A stretch of 40,458 nt of DNA, taken from contig DATAWZ010000201.1 in the NCBI GenBank assembly GCA_036266975.1, forward strand, positions 1-40,458, in the 5' to 3' direction. Both the position numbers and the translations under genes were made by a program. Every line of letters begins with the position of its first letter. Within the stretch, counting starts at the first letter, position 1. The stretch comes from DATAWZ01 sp036266975 (GTDB lineage: Bacteria > Actinomycetota > Thermoleophilia > Solirubrobacterales > Solirubrobacteraceae). Of this stretch, positions 23,147 to 31,396 are shown one piece after another. Below the pieces are notes generated by a model. That model was not told the DNA's origin. It did no database searches and was given only the letters and a program-made list of their open reading frames with translations.

Positions 23147-23436
23147 GCGTAGGCGAAGGCGAACGCCGAGGCGAACGTCGCCACCGGGAAGCGGGGCGTG
23201 GTCTCGGTGACGATGACCCGCGCTCCGGCTGGGCTGGCGACGATCAGGAACTCCACTCGCGTCGCGTCCTCGTCCCCGCGCCACCACCACCAGACCAGCC
23301 GCCGCGGCTCATCGGCGACCTCGACGTGGATCTCGCGCTCGGGGTCCTCCTCGAGCCAACCCGCGCGGCCGTCCTCGGTGGCCAGCGCGTCCCACACCTC
23401 CTGCGGACTGCCCTCGATCGTGACCTCGCGACGCAT
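23143..23436 (-). CDS. SRPBCC (AHSA1/START-like) domain protein
   Basis: A 97-residue, short SRPBCC protein: MRREVTIEGSPQEVWDALAT start, a tryptophan-rich strand (RRLVWWWWRG) and VIVTETTPRF. The ligand-binding helix-grip fold commonly holds a hydrophobic ligand. ATG at 23436 is chosen because AAAGGAGG lies 7 nt upstream. It is coupled to the downstream ArsR gene, an arrangement seen widely in actinobacteria but usually in the other order. Confidence 0.8.
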   Translation of the reverse strand: MRREVTIEGSPQEVWDALATEDGRAGWLEEDPEREIHVEVADEPRRLVWWWWRGDEDATRVEFLIVASPAGARVIVTETTPRFPVATFASAFAFAYA

Positions 23437-23450
23437 CGATCCTCCTTTGA

Positions 23451-23491
23451 CAACCACTTGGTTGCTATCGTCGTTGACAACCAATTCGTTG
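23451..23491. promoter_or_regulatory. Two matching operators in the SRPBCC/ClpP divergent region
   Basis: Sites CAACCACTTGGTTG (23451-23464) and CAACCAATTCGTTG (23478-23491) share the consensus CAACCANTTSGTTG and are 27 bp apart. The first is a perfect 6-bp palindrome; the second extends to GACAAC-N6-GTTGTC. TTGACA overlaps both (23447-23452 and 23474-23479). GAAAGGA just before the ATG at 23508 is the ClpP ribosome site. The adjacent ArsR protein is the natural candidate binder. Confidence 0.7.
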
Positions 23492-23507
23492 TCGAAAGGA
23501 TAGCGTC

Positions 23508-24143
23508 ATGCCGCTGATCCCGATGGTCGTCGAGCAGAGCCCTCGTGGCGAGCGCTCCTACGACATCTACTCTCGCCTGCTCGGCGAGCGAATCATCTTC
23601 CTCGGCAGCCCGGTCGACGACCAGGTCGCCAACCTGATCGTGGCGCAGCTGCTGCACCTGGAGAGCGAGGACCCCGACAAGGACATCTCGCTGTACGTGA
23701 ACTCCCCCGGCGGCGTGGTCTACGCCGGCCTGGCCATCTACGACACGATGCAGTTCATCACACCCGACGTGCGCACCGTGTGCTTCGGCGTGGCGATGAG
23801 CATGGGCTCGCTGCTGCTCGCCGGCGGCGCACCGGGCAAGCGCATGGCGCTGCCCAACAGCCGCATCCTCATCCACCAGCCCAGCGGCGGGTTTGAGGGC
23901 CAGTCGGCGGACATCGAGATCCACGCCCGCGAGGTGCTCGAGCTGCGCCGCCGGCTCGACGAGATCTACGCCAAGCACACCGGGCGCGGCGTCGAGGAGG
24001 TCCACCAGGCGATGGACCGCGACCGCTACTTCACCGCCGAGCAGGCCCGTGACTACGGCCTGGTCGACCGGGTGATCGCCACCCACGAACTCCGCCGGTC
24101 GTCGGTGGGGTTCCGCGGCAAGGAGAATGCGCTCTCCACATAG
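23508..24143 (+). CDS. clpP: ClpP-family serine protease
   Basis: A 211-residue ClpP with full catalytic triad: Ser98 in GVAMSMGS, His123 in ILIHQP, Asp172 in the DRDRYFTAEQA motif; the NSPGG oxyanion motif is at 65-69. It would form a tetradecamer with a Clp ATPase encoded elsewhere. The gene is not beside another clpP or clpX here; instead it is followed 10 nt later by a carboxyltransferase gene. Actinobacteria often carry extra ClpP paralogues. Regulation by the adjacent ArsR is suggested by the operators just upstream. Confidence 0.93.
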   Translation: MPLIPMVVEQSPRGERSYDIYSRLLGERIIFLGSPVDDQVANLIVAQLLHLESEDPDKDISLYVNSPGGVVYAGLAIYDTMQFITPDVRTVCFGVAMSMGSLLLAGGAPGKRMALPNSRILIHQPSGGFEGQSADIEIHAREVLELRRRLDEIYAKHTGRGVEEVHQAMDRDRYFTAEQARDYGLVDRVIATHELRRSSVGFRGKENALST

Positions 24144-24153
24144 AGTGGGGCCG

Positions 24154-25683
24154 ATGGAGGACGGCAGGGATCTGGTCGAGCTGCGCCGCCGCCGCGCGCT
24201 CACCGAGGACGCGGCGCGGGCACAGGCCGTCGCGCGGCGCCACGAGCGCGGCGGGCGCACCGCGCGCGAGAACCTCGCCGACCTCATCGACGAGGGCTCG
24301 CTCATCGAGTACGGCCGCTTCGCGATTGCCGCCCAGCGCGCGCGGCGCCCGCTGCAGGAGCTGATCGAGCGGACCCCCGCGGACGGCCTGGTCGGCGGCA
24401 CGGCCCGCGTCGACGGCACCCCGTGCGCGGTGCTCGCGTACGACTACACGGTCCTGGCCGGAACGCAGGGCACGATCGGCCACCGCAAGAAGGACCGCCT
24501 GTTCGACCTCATCGAGCGGATGCGGCTGCCGACAGTGTTCTTCGCCGAGGGCGGCGGCGGGCGGCCGGGCGACACCGACCAGCTCGTGGTCTCCTGGCTG
24601 GAGGCGCGGGCGTTCGCGCTGTGGGCGGGGCTGTCGGGCGTGGCGCCGCGGATCGCGATCGTCCACGGCCGCTGCTTCGCGGGCAACGCGGTAATCGCCG
24701 GCTGCGCGGATCTGATCGTCGCCACCCGCGACTCCTCGCTGGGCATGGGCGGGCCGGCGATGATCGCCGGCGGCGGGCTCGGCGACGTCGATCCCGACGA
24801 AATCGGTCCGGTGGCGGTGCAGGAGCGCAACGGGGTCATCGACGTCGTCGTCAAGGACGAGGCCGGCGCGGTGCGGGTCACCCGGCGGCTGCTGACCGCG
24901 TTCTGCGGGCCGCGCGATCCGCGCCCCGCGGCCGACCAGGGCATCCTGCGCACGCTCGTCCCCGAGCGCGAGCGGCGCGCCTACAAGGTCGCGCCGATCA
25001 TCACCGGGCTGTGCGACACGGACAGCGTGACCTTCCTGCGCGAGCGCTTCGCGCCGGAGATGACCACCGCGCTCGGCCACCTCGAGGGGCGTCCGGTCGG
25101 GGTGATCGCCAACAACACGATGTACGCGGCCGGCGCGGTCACCAGCAACGGCGCGGACAAGGCGGCGCGCTTCCTGCAGCTGTGCGACGCGTTCGCCATC
25201 CCGGTGATCTCGCTGATCGACACGCCGGGGATCATGGTCGGACCGCAGGCCGAGGCCACCGGCCTGGTGCGCCACGCCTGCCGGCTGCTCGTCGCCGGCG
25301 CCGCGCTGCGCGTGCCGACGATTGCGGTGATCCTGCGCCGCGGCTACGGCCTCGGCGCCCAGGCAATGGCCTTCGGCTCGACGCACCAGCCGCTGCTCAC
25401 CGTCGCCTGGCCCGGCGCGCACCTGGGGCCGATGGGCCTGGAGGGCGCGGTTCGCCTCTCGCGCCGGCGCGATCTGGAGGCGATCGCCGAGGAAGCCGAG
25501 CGCGAGCAGCGCGTGCGCGAGCTCACCGCCGAGGCCCAAGCGTGGGCCGCCGCGCTGAACGCGGCGACGCTGTTCGAGATCGACGATGTGATCGATCCGG
25601 CCGAGACCCGCGCGCTGATCGCCGCCACGCTCGCCGCCGCGCCGGCGTCGACGCCGAGCGGGCGCTTCGTCGACACCTGGTGA
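24154..25683 (+). CDS. Acyl-CoA carboxylase, carboxyltransferase subunit (PccB/AccD type)
   Basis: A 509-residue crotonase-fold carboxyltransferase that moves carboxyl from biotin to an acyl-CoA alpha or gamma carbon. N-half: HERGGRTARENLADLID, GTIGHRKKDRL and AEGGGGRPGDTD. C-half: AGAVTSNGADKAARFLQLCDAF, SLIDTPGIMVGP and RRGYGLGAQAMAFG. The ATG at 24154 is preferred because it directly follows the clpP stop; a more upstream start would overlap it. No biotin carboxylase subunit lies beside it, so the AccC/BCCP at 13503-15364 may serve it. Acyl preference cannot be told. Confidence 0.88.
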   Translation: MEDGRDLVELRRRRALTEDAARAQAVARRHERGGRTARENLADLIDEGSLIEYGRFAIAAQRARRPLQELIERTPADGLVGGTARVDGTPCAVLAYDYTVLAGTQGTIGHRKKDRLFDLIERMRLPTVFFAEGGGGRPGDTDQLVVSWLEARAFALWAGLSGVAPRIAIVHGRCFAGNAVIAGCADLIVATRDSSLGMGGPAMIAGGGLGDVDPDEIGPVAVQERNGVIDVVVKDEAGAVRVTRRLLTAFCGPRDPRPAADQGILRTLVPERERRAYKVAPIITGLCDTDSVTFLRERFAPEMTTALGHLEGRPVGVIANNTMYAAGAVTSNGADKAARFLQLCDAFAIPVISLIDTPGIMVGPQAEATGLVRHACRLLVAGAALRVPTIAVILRRGYGLGAQAMAFGSTHQPLLTVAWPGAHLGPMGLEGAVRLSRRRDLEAIAEEAEREQRVRELTAEAQAWAAALNAATLFEIDDVIDPAETRALIAATLAAAPASTPSGRFVDTW

Positions 25684-25689
25684 GCAGGC

Positions 25690-26070
25690 TCAATCGCCGA
25701 GCTCGGCCAGCGCGGCGAGCGTCGCGCGGGCGTGGGCCAGGCGCTCGGGGCCGACCCGCTCGAGCAGCGCCGCGTCGATGGCCTCGACCGCCTGACGGAT
25801 CTCGAGCGCCGCGGCAGCGCCACGCTCGGTCAGCGCGATCCGCAGCCGGCGGCGGTCGTCGGGGTCGACCGATCGGTCCAGGTAGCCGCGCGTGACGAGC
25901 GTGTCGACGAGCTGGCCGGCCGCCTGCTTGGAGAGGCCGAGCCCACGGATGACCTCGCTCAGCGGCGCGTCCCGGAGCGCGACCAGCCCGATCACGTAGG
26001 CGCCGTCGCGGGGCAGGTCGTCGAAGCCCGAGCGCGCGAGGGCGTCGCGAACGGCGGCGCGGTAGGGCAC
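25690..26070 (-). CDS. MarR-family transcriptional regulator
   Basis: A MarR winged helix: LSEVIRGLGLSKQAAGQLVDTLVTRGYLDRSVDPDDRRRLRIALTE in two runs, with the DDRR wing. The start is unclear: no ATG is suitably placed and GTG at 26070 gives 126 residues; upstream reading would overlap the hydrolase gene. It lies just downstream of the hydrolase on the same strand and is convergent with the carboxyltransferase (6 bp apart). Confidence 0.82.
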   Translation of the reverse strand: MPYRAAVRDALARSGFDDLPRDGAYVIGLVALRDAPLSEVIRGLGLSKQAAGQLVDTLVTRGYLDRSVDPDDRRRLRIALTERGAAAALEIRQAVEAIDAALLERVGPERLAHARATLAALAELGD

Positions 26071-26102
26071 GCGGGCCTGGCGCAGGAGCGCCGGGAGCGA
26101 GG

Positions 26103-26996
26103 TCAGCTGAGGAATCGATTCACCGCGGCCGCGAACGGGACGGCGTCCTGGAAGAGGAACGCGTGGCCGGCGTCGGGATAGAGCACGAGCCTCGCTCCCG
26201 GCACCGACGCGGCGAGGGTCCGGTCGTTGGCGACGGGGTCGAGCCGGTCGCGCGTGCCGTCGGCGACCAGCACCGGCAGCCGTAGCGCGGCGTGGCCGGC
26301 CGGGATCCGGCCCGCGAACCACGGCGCGATCGCCGCGCTCTGGTGGGCCGTGATCGCCGCCGAAACCCGGTAGGCGCCCGGGTACTGCTCGATCCCGCTC
26401 ACGTAGGTCTCGGCGGCGGTCGCCTGCCCGCGCGGGAACAGCACCGCCAGCAGGCGCAGCGGATCCGCGCTGGTCACCGCGGCCGCCGCCTGCGCCGAGG
26501 GCGGGCGCGCGCGCCCGCTTGCCCCCTGCGTGGCGGCGAGCACGAGCGCGCTCACCTGGCCGGGATGCAGCGCGGCGAGCGCCTGGGCGACCATGCCGCC
26601 CATCGACCAGCCGAGCACCGCCGTGCGGCCCAGCCCCAGGGCCGAGATCAAGTCGCTCGTCTGGTTGGCCATGCCGCTGATGGAGAGGGGGAAAGGGAGC
26701 GGGGTGCTTCGGCCCACCCCGGCGTTGTCGAAAGCCACCACGCGATGTCTCGCCGCCAGCGCGTCCACGAAGGACGGCTCCCAGTCGTTCATCGTTGCGC
26801 CGAGGCCCGTGATCAGCACCAGCGGCGCGCCCGAGCCGAGCTCGCGATACGCCACCAAGCCGTCGGCCGTGCGCGCGAGCCGGACCGGCGCGGTGAGCAC
26901 GTCGGGCGCCGCGGCGGTCCGGTGCGAGCTCGACCCGCAGCCGGGGAGAACGACGAGCGCGCCGGCGAGCGCGAGCAGTCCGGCGATCCGATTCAC
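26103..26996 (-). CDS. Lipoprotein alpha/beta hydrolase
   Basis: A 297-residue hydrolase with a lipoprotein signal peptide (lipobox VLPGC, Cys20), so it is probably anchored outside the membrane. Alpha/beta-hydrolase marks are GWSMGG with nucleophile Ser131, acid near D250 in DGTRDRLDP, and His278 in DAGHAFLF. The oxyanion region is ITGLGATMNDWEP. It may hydrolyse an ester or lactone of the imported compound. GTG start at 26996, divergent from the orphan at 27032. Confidence 0.87.
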   Translation of the reverse strand: MNRIAGLLALAGALVVLPGCGSSSHRTAAAPDVLTAPVRLARTADGLVAYRELGSGAPLVLITGLGATMNDWEPSFVDALAARHRVVAFDNAGVGRSTPLPFPLSISGMANQTSDLISALGLGRTAVLGWSMGGMVAQALAALHPGQVSALVLAATQGASGRARPPSAQAAAAVTSADPLRLLAVLFPRGQATAAETYVSGIEQYPGAYRVSAAITAHQSAAIAPWFAGRIPAGHAALRLPVLVADGTRDRLDPVANDRTLAASVPGARLVLYPDAGHAFLFQDAVPFAAAVNRFLS

Positions 26997-27031
26997 ACGC
27001 TCAGGTTACAGGACAGTCAATAACTCATACG

Positions 27032-27637
27032 ATGCGGCGCGCCCGTGCGGCGCCGGATACGCTCCGCGCCATCGTCGGTCACCGAGTCGAACCGCGCGCC
27101 GCCGCGGCGCTGGCGCCGCTCATCACCCGCGTGTGCGCCCTGCCGGAGCTCACCGCTGCGGTCGGGCTCGACCTGCACGCGCAGATCCTCGAGACGTTCG
27201 CCGACAGCCTGGGCTACACGTTCGTGGTCGCGGACGCTGACGCGCACGAGGCCGACCTGATCCCCAACCTGCTCTTCGCGGGCTGGATCGAGCACCCCCG
27301 CCGGCTCGAGCGGCTGCGGCGCGGGCCGGCACGCCCCGAGCGCCAGCCCGACGTTCGCTTGCGGGTGACGACCGGACCGGCCGCACACGACGGGAGCGAC
27401 TGCCTGCTCGTCGCGCTGGACCGCCTGTTTCTGGCCGACGACCTGCAGAAGGTCGGCGCGGCGCCGACGCTGCTCGGCGCGCTGGAGTCGGTCTGGTCGC
27501 GGCTCGGCGCCGCCGAGATCCAGGCGCGCGCGGCGGGGCCCGAGGACCGCCCCGTGCTGGAGTCGTGGGGCTACGAGTGCAGTGGGGAGGTCTTCGCCAA
27601 GCGGCTGACGCGCCCCTGGCTGGGTGCGTCCGGTTAG
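27032..27637 (+). CDS. Hypothetical protein, 201 residues
   Basis: I do not recognise this protein. It has no signal peptide or membrane segment; one mid-part motif is LPNLL-like (DLIPNLLFAGWIE), and the end (VLESWGYECSGEVFAKRL) weakly resembles the C-terminal strand of GNAT acetyltransferases. Arg/Ala-rich composition matches local GC. It is convergent with the alcohol dehydrogenase, overlapping its stop by 4 bases. The start is ATG at 27032, with no clear Shine-Dalgarno. Confidence 0.55.
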   Translation: MRRARAAPDTLRAIVGHRVEPRAAAALAPLITRVCALPELTAAVGLDLHAQILETFADSLGYTFVVADADAHEADLIPNLLFAGWIEHPRRLERLRRGPARPERQPDVRLRVTTGPAAHDGSDCLLVALDRLFLADDLQKVGAAPTLLGALESVWSRLGAAEIQARAAGPEDRPVLESWGYECSGEVFAKRLTRPWLGASG

Positions 27638-28683
27638 CCCGGGACGAGGCCGATCTTGATCGCGCCGTCGCGCCGGTGGCGGAACAGCTCGTAGGCCTCG
27701 TCGGTCCTGCTGATCGGCAGGTGGTGGGTGAACAGGGCCTCCAGGCCCGTGCGCCCGCCGCGCAGGATCGCCAGCAGCGCCTGCAGCCGGTCGGTGCCGC
27801 ACGGGCACATGCTCGTCACGATCCGGCGCTGGTAGAACGCCGGCCCGACCGGCAGCTCGAGGCTGCGGTCCTGACCGTAGACCCCGACGCTCGAGACCGT
27901 GCCGTCCAGGCGCGCGGCCGCGAGCGCGGCGGCGAACGTGTCGCGGTGGCCGAGCGCCTCGATGGCGACGTCGACGCCGCGCTTGCCGGTCAGCTCGCGG
28001 ATCCCCTCCAGGGCGTCCTGCGGATCGAGCACGACATCGGCGCCGAGGCGCTTCGACATCTCCACGCGCTCGGGCACCCGCTCGACGGCGATGATCAGAC
28101 CGGCGCCGAGCGCGCGTGCGCCGGCGGTCGCGCACAGCCCGACCGGGCCCTGGGCGAAGACCGCCACCGTGTCGCCCGCCCGCAGCCCGCCGCGCTCGAC
28201 CGCGGCAAAGCCGGTGGACATGATGTCGGTCGCGAGGATCGCCGCCTCGTCGGAGAGCTCGTCGGGGACGCGCACGACGTTGACATCGGCGTGCGGGACC
28301 AGGAACGCCTCGCCCTGGCAGCCGGCGAGGATGTTGCTCATCCCCGGCAGCCGGCCGTAGCGCTCGCAGATCCCAACCTGGCCGCGCTGGCAGTTACGGC
28401 ACGCGCCGCAGCCGTACAGGCAGGAGGCGATCGCGCGGTCGCCCTCCTTGACGCCGCGCACGCCCGAGCCGGCCGCCGCGACCACGCCGACGGCCTCGTG
28501 GCCCATCGCCTGGTAGTCGGTGCCCCGCTGCAGCGGGAAGTCCTCCAGGAAGTGGATGTCCGAGCCACACACCGTGGCCAGGCGCACCGCGAGCAGGACC
28601 TCGTGGTCGCGCGGGTCGGCGAGCTCGAGCTCCCGTCGCTCGAGCTCGCCGCTGGGCGCCTTGACCCACGTGTTGCTGATCAC
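27634..28683 (-). CDS. Zinc-dependent alcohol dehydrogenase (MDR)
   Basis: A 349-residue zinc alcohol dehydrogenase. Catalytic zinc ligands are Cys in VCGSDIH and His in GHEAVG; the structural zinc site is the four-Cys GCGACRNCQRGQVGIC. The Rossmann part is VFAQGPVGLCATAGARALGA (NAD binding). It would oxidise a secondary or primary alcohol in the pathway. The GTG start overlaps the LLM gene's stop (GTGA). Last gene of operon B. Confidence 0.9.
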   Translation of the reverse strand: MISNTWVKAPSGELERRELELADPRDHEVLLAVRLATVCGSDIHFLEDFPLQRGTDYQAMGHEAVGVVAAAGSGVRGVKEGDRAIASCLYGCGACRNCQRGQVGICERYGRLPGMSNILAGCQGEAFLVPHADVNVVRVPDELSDEAAILATDIMSTGFAAVERGGLRAGDTVAVFAQGPVGLCATAGARALGAGLIIAVERVPERVEMSKRLGADVVLDPQDALEGIRELTGKRGVDVAIEALGHRDTFAAALAAARLDGTVSSVGVYGQDRSLELPVGPAFYQRRIVTSMCPCGTDRLQALLAILRGGRTGLEALFTHHLPISRTDEAYELFRHRRDGAIKIGLVPG

Positions 28684-29774
28684 ACCGCGGCCGGAACGCG
28701 CAGCTCGTGCAGGACCGGCACGACCTTCTCGCCGATCAGGTCCAGGCTGGCCTGCACCGTGTCGAACGGCATGCCGGCGTAGGAGACCGCGAGCGCGGCG
28801 CGGATCTCGTGGCCGTAGACCTCGATGCGCCTTTTGATCTTCTCGACCATCTGCTCGGGAGTGCCCCAGCACTGCGACTGGATGAAGCCCTCGACCGCGG
28901 CCTGGAGGCCGACCTCCTTGATCATGTCGGCGCCGGCCTGGTAGGCCTGGTAGCCCTGGGTCTCGCCCCAGTGCGAGCCGTCGAAGTCGTAGTGCTTGAT
29001 GACGGTCAGGTAGTACTTGGCCAGGTACTCACGCGCCACCTTCTCGGCCACCTCGGGATCCTCGTGGCAGTAGGTGAAGTCGGTGAACACCGGCGCGCCC
29101 GGGGTCCGGTCGGGGTGCAGTTCGGTGAAGCGGGCCCGCCACGCGCTCGCGGCCTCGGCGTGCTGCTCGAAGGGCAGCTGCACGAAGGTCATCATCGTCG
29201 CGCCGATGCGCGCCGCCGCCTCGGCCGAGTCGGGCGTCATCGCCACCGAGAAGAACTCGCGGCTGGCGAGCCCGGGCTCGGGCCGCGGGTGGATCTCGGT
29301 CCGCGACTGCTTGAAGTACTTGGTGTCGTACTCGGCCACACCGGTCTCGAGCATCTCCATGATCAGCTCGGCGGCGGTGTCGAAGCGCTCGCGCGACTGG
29401 TTCATGTCGATGCCGAACGCCTCGTACTCCTTGCGCGCCAGGCCGCGTCCGAACCCGACCATCAGCCGCCCGTTGGTGAGGATGTCGAGCATGGAGACCT
29501 TCTCGGCCACGCGCGTGGGGTTCGGCCACCAGGGCAGGATGATCGCGCCCGTGCCGACCTTGATCCGGCTCGTGCGCGCACCCAGGTGGGTGAGCCACTG
29601 CATGTTGTCGGGCACCATCGAGTAGTTGGGGTCGAAGTGGTGCTCGGGGGCGAGCACGAAGTCGAGCCCGGCCGGCTCGGCCCGGATCGCCACCTCGGTC
29701 TCCCGGCGGAACATCTCCGCGTCGGACAGGCCGTCGTGGGTGTTCTGGAAGATCATCTGCAGTCCGACTTCCAT
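28680..29774 (-). CDS. LLM-class flavin-dependent monooxygenase
   Basis: A 364-residue luciferase-like TIM-barrel oxidoreductase: FVLAPEHHFDPNY, GTGAIILPWWPNPTRVAEK, LDILTNGRLMVGFGRGLARKEYEAFG and the C-terminal ASLDLIGEKVVPVLHELR. Members use FMNH2 or F420; the cofactor cannot be fixed here, and no reductase partner is adjacent. It could hydroxylate or do a Baeyer-Villiger oxidation of the substrate. ATG at 29774 is preceded by GAGGAG. Third gene after ligase and crotonase in operon B's order, coupled to the dehydrogenase. Confidence 0.88.
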   Translation of the reverse strand: MEVGLQMIFQNTHDGLSDAEMFRRETEVAIRAEPAGLDFVLAPEHHFDPNYSMVPDNMQWLTHLGARTSRIKVGTGAIILPWWPNPTRVAEKVSMLDILTNGRLMVGFGRGLARKEYEAFGIDMNQSRERFDTAAELIMEMLETGVAEYDTKYFKQSRTEIHPRPEPGLASREFFSVAMTPDSAEAAARIGATMMTFVQLPFEQHAEAASAWRARFTELHPDRTPGAPVFTDFTYCHEDPEVAEKVAREYLAKYYLTVIKHYDFDGSHWGETQGYQAYQAGADMIKEVGLQAAVEGFIQSQCWGTPEQMVEKIKRRIEVYGHEIRAALAVSYAGMPFDTVQASLDLIGEKVVPVLHELRVPAAV

Positions 29775-29807
29775 GAGCTCCTCGTCTCCTCGCGTTGCCG
29801 TTTCTGG

Positions 29808-30575
29808 TCAGTCGACCATGCTGTAGCCGCCACTCACCGATAGCACCTGCCCGGTGACCCAGCTGGTCAGATCGCTCGCCAGGAACAGGATCGCGTTCGC
29901 CTGGTCGATCGGCTGACCGAGCCGCTTGAGGGGATAGGACCCCAGCAGCTTCTCTTCCCCGCCCCACTCCTCGATCATGCCCGCCGACCCCGGCGTGATC
30001 GTCGTCCCCGGCGAGACCGCGTTGCAGCGGATGCCGTAGCGTCCGGCCTCCTTGGCGAAGCCCTTGGTGAAGCCCACGACGCCCGCCTTGGCGGCACCGT
30101 AGGGGACGAGGAAGGGCTCGCCGACGCGGCCGCTGTCGGAGATCAGGTTCACGACGACCCCCGAGCGCTGCTCGCGCATCGGCTCGTAGGCGGCCGAGGT
30201 CATCGTCATCGTCCCGATCAGCGTCACGCCGACGTCGCGCAGGATGTCCTCGTGGGTCTGATTGCGGAACAGCTTGATCGTCCAGCACGCCGCGTTGTTG
30301 ACGAGCACGTCGAGCTTGCCGAAGCGCTCGATGGCCGAGGCGACCGCGGCGCTCGCCTGGTCGGGGCGCTGGACGTCGACCTCGACGGCATGGGCCTGGC
30401 CACCCTGCTGCTCGATCAGCGAGACGGTCTCGGCGGCCGCGGTCGGGTTCAGGTCGGCGGCGGTGACCTGGGCGCCGGCCCGCGCGAGCAGCAGGCAGGT
30501 CTCGCGGCCGATGCCGCTGCCGCCCCCCGTGACCAGGGCGGCCTTGCCGCTCATGTCGATCTCGACGCCCATCAC
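29808..30575 (-). CDS. Short-chain dehydrogenase/reductase
   Basis: A 255-residue classical SDR: TGGGSGIG cofactor motif (16-23), NNAA (93-96), catalytic Ser near 146-148, Tyr159 and Lys163 in YGAAK. The C-terminus ends in SVSGGYSMVD, typical for acyl-CoA or steroid dehydrogenases. It likely interconverts a hydroxyl and ketone. Its GTG/ATG start overlaps the crotonase stop. Confidence 0.92.
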   Translation of the reverse strand: MMGVEIDMSGKAALVTGGGSGIGRETCLLLARAGAQVTAADLNPTAAAETVSLIEQQGGQAHAVEVDVQRPDQASAAVASAIERFGKLDVLVNNAACWTIKLFRNQTHEDILRDVGVTLIGTMTMTSAAYEPMREQRSGVVVNLISDSGRVGEPFLVPYGAAKAGVVGFTKGFAKEAGRYGIRCNAVSPGTTITPGSAGMIEEWGGEEKLLGSYPLKRLGQPIDQANAILFLASDLTSWVTGQVLSVSGGYSMVD

Positions 30576-31396
30576 CGGAACCGCGAGAAGTCGGGCCTGC
30601 GCTTCTCCATGAACGCGCCCGCACCCTCGTCCTGCTCTCCGCTCTCGAAGAAGTTCGGGTTCACGTAGGAGAGGATCCGCTGGCGGTCGAGCTGCTCGCG
30701 CATCGAGGCGAGCGAGTCATCGAACGAGCGCTTGAGGATCTTCAGCACGGTCGGGCTCAACGCGAGCAGCTCATCGCACCACCTGCGCACCTCGGCGTCG
30801 AGCTCCTCGGGCGGGACGACCGCGTTGACCAGCCCCCAGTCGAGCGCCTGCTGCGCGCTGTACTTCCGACACAGCAGCCAGATCTCCTTGGCGCGCTTCA
30901 TCCCCACCACGGTCCACAGCTGCGCGACCATCCAGCCCTCGGCCGGGCTCGCCACGCGCGGGCCGTTCTGCCCGAAGATCGAGCGGTCGGAGGCGATCGT
31001 GAAGTCGCACAGGTAGTGCATGTGGTGCCCGCCGCCGATCGCGTAGCCGTCGACGCGCGCGATCACCGGCTTCAGGCAGTCGCGGATCTCCTGGTAGAGG
31101 TCCTTCATGATCGCGTCGAAGGCGGCCCCGGGATCGTCGTCGCCCATGAACGTGAGCTCGTTCTCGACCTGGACGTCGCCGCCCGCCGAGAACGCGCGCT
31201 CGCCGGCGCCGGTGATGACGATGACGCCGACCGTGCGGTCGCGTCCGGCGGCGTGGATCGCCGCGGTCATCTCCTTGATCGTGTGCGGCGTGAACGCGTT
31301 GAGCCGGTCGGGGCGGTTGATCGTGACCGTGGCCACCTGGTCGCTGACGTCGTAGAGGATGTCGGTGTACTCGCTCGTGGCGGGGGCGCTATCCAT
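30572..31396 (-). CDS. Crotonase-family enzyme of the MenB/BadI type
   Basis: A 274-residue crotonase. The oxyanion-hole blocks are AFSAGGD and YAIGGGHH. From REIW-like KEIWLLCRKYSAQQALDWGLVN onward, and in the EKRRPDFSRF tail, it matches MenB (naphthoyl-CoA synthase) and BadI (2-ketocyclohexanecarboxyl-CoA hydrolase) far better than ordinary enoyl-CoA hydratases. The Asp of the MenB/BadI GS-x-D-x-G segment is absent: here S150-P-A152-E153-G. So it may cleave or hydrate a cyclic CoA ester by altered chemistry. The start is ATG at 31396, overlapping the ligase end by 8 nt. Confidence 0.85.
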   Translation of the reverse strand: MDSAPATSEYTDILYDVSDQVATVTINRPDRLNAFTPHTIKEMTAAIHAAGRDRTVGVIVITGAGERAFSAGGDVQVENELTFMGDDDPGAAFDAIMKDLYQEIRDCLKPVIARVDGYAIGGGHHMHYLCDFTIASDRSIFGQNGPRVASPAEGWMVAQLWTVVGMKRAKEIWLLCRKYSAQQALDWGLVNAVVPPEELDAEVRRWCDELLALSPTVLKILKRSFDDSLASMREQLDRQRILSYVNPNFFESGEQDEGAGAFMEKRRPDFSRFR

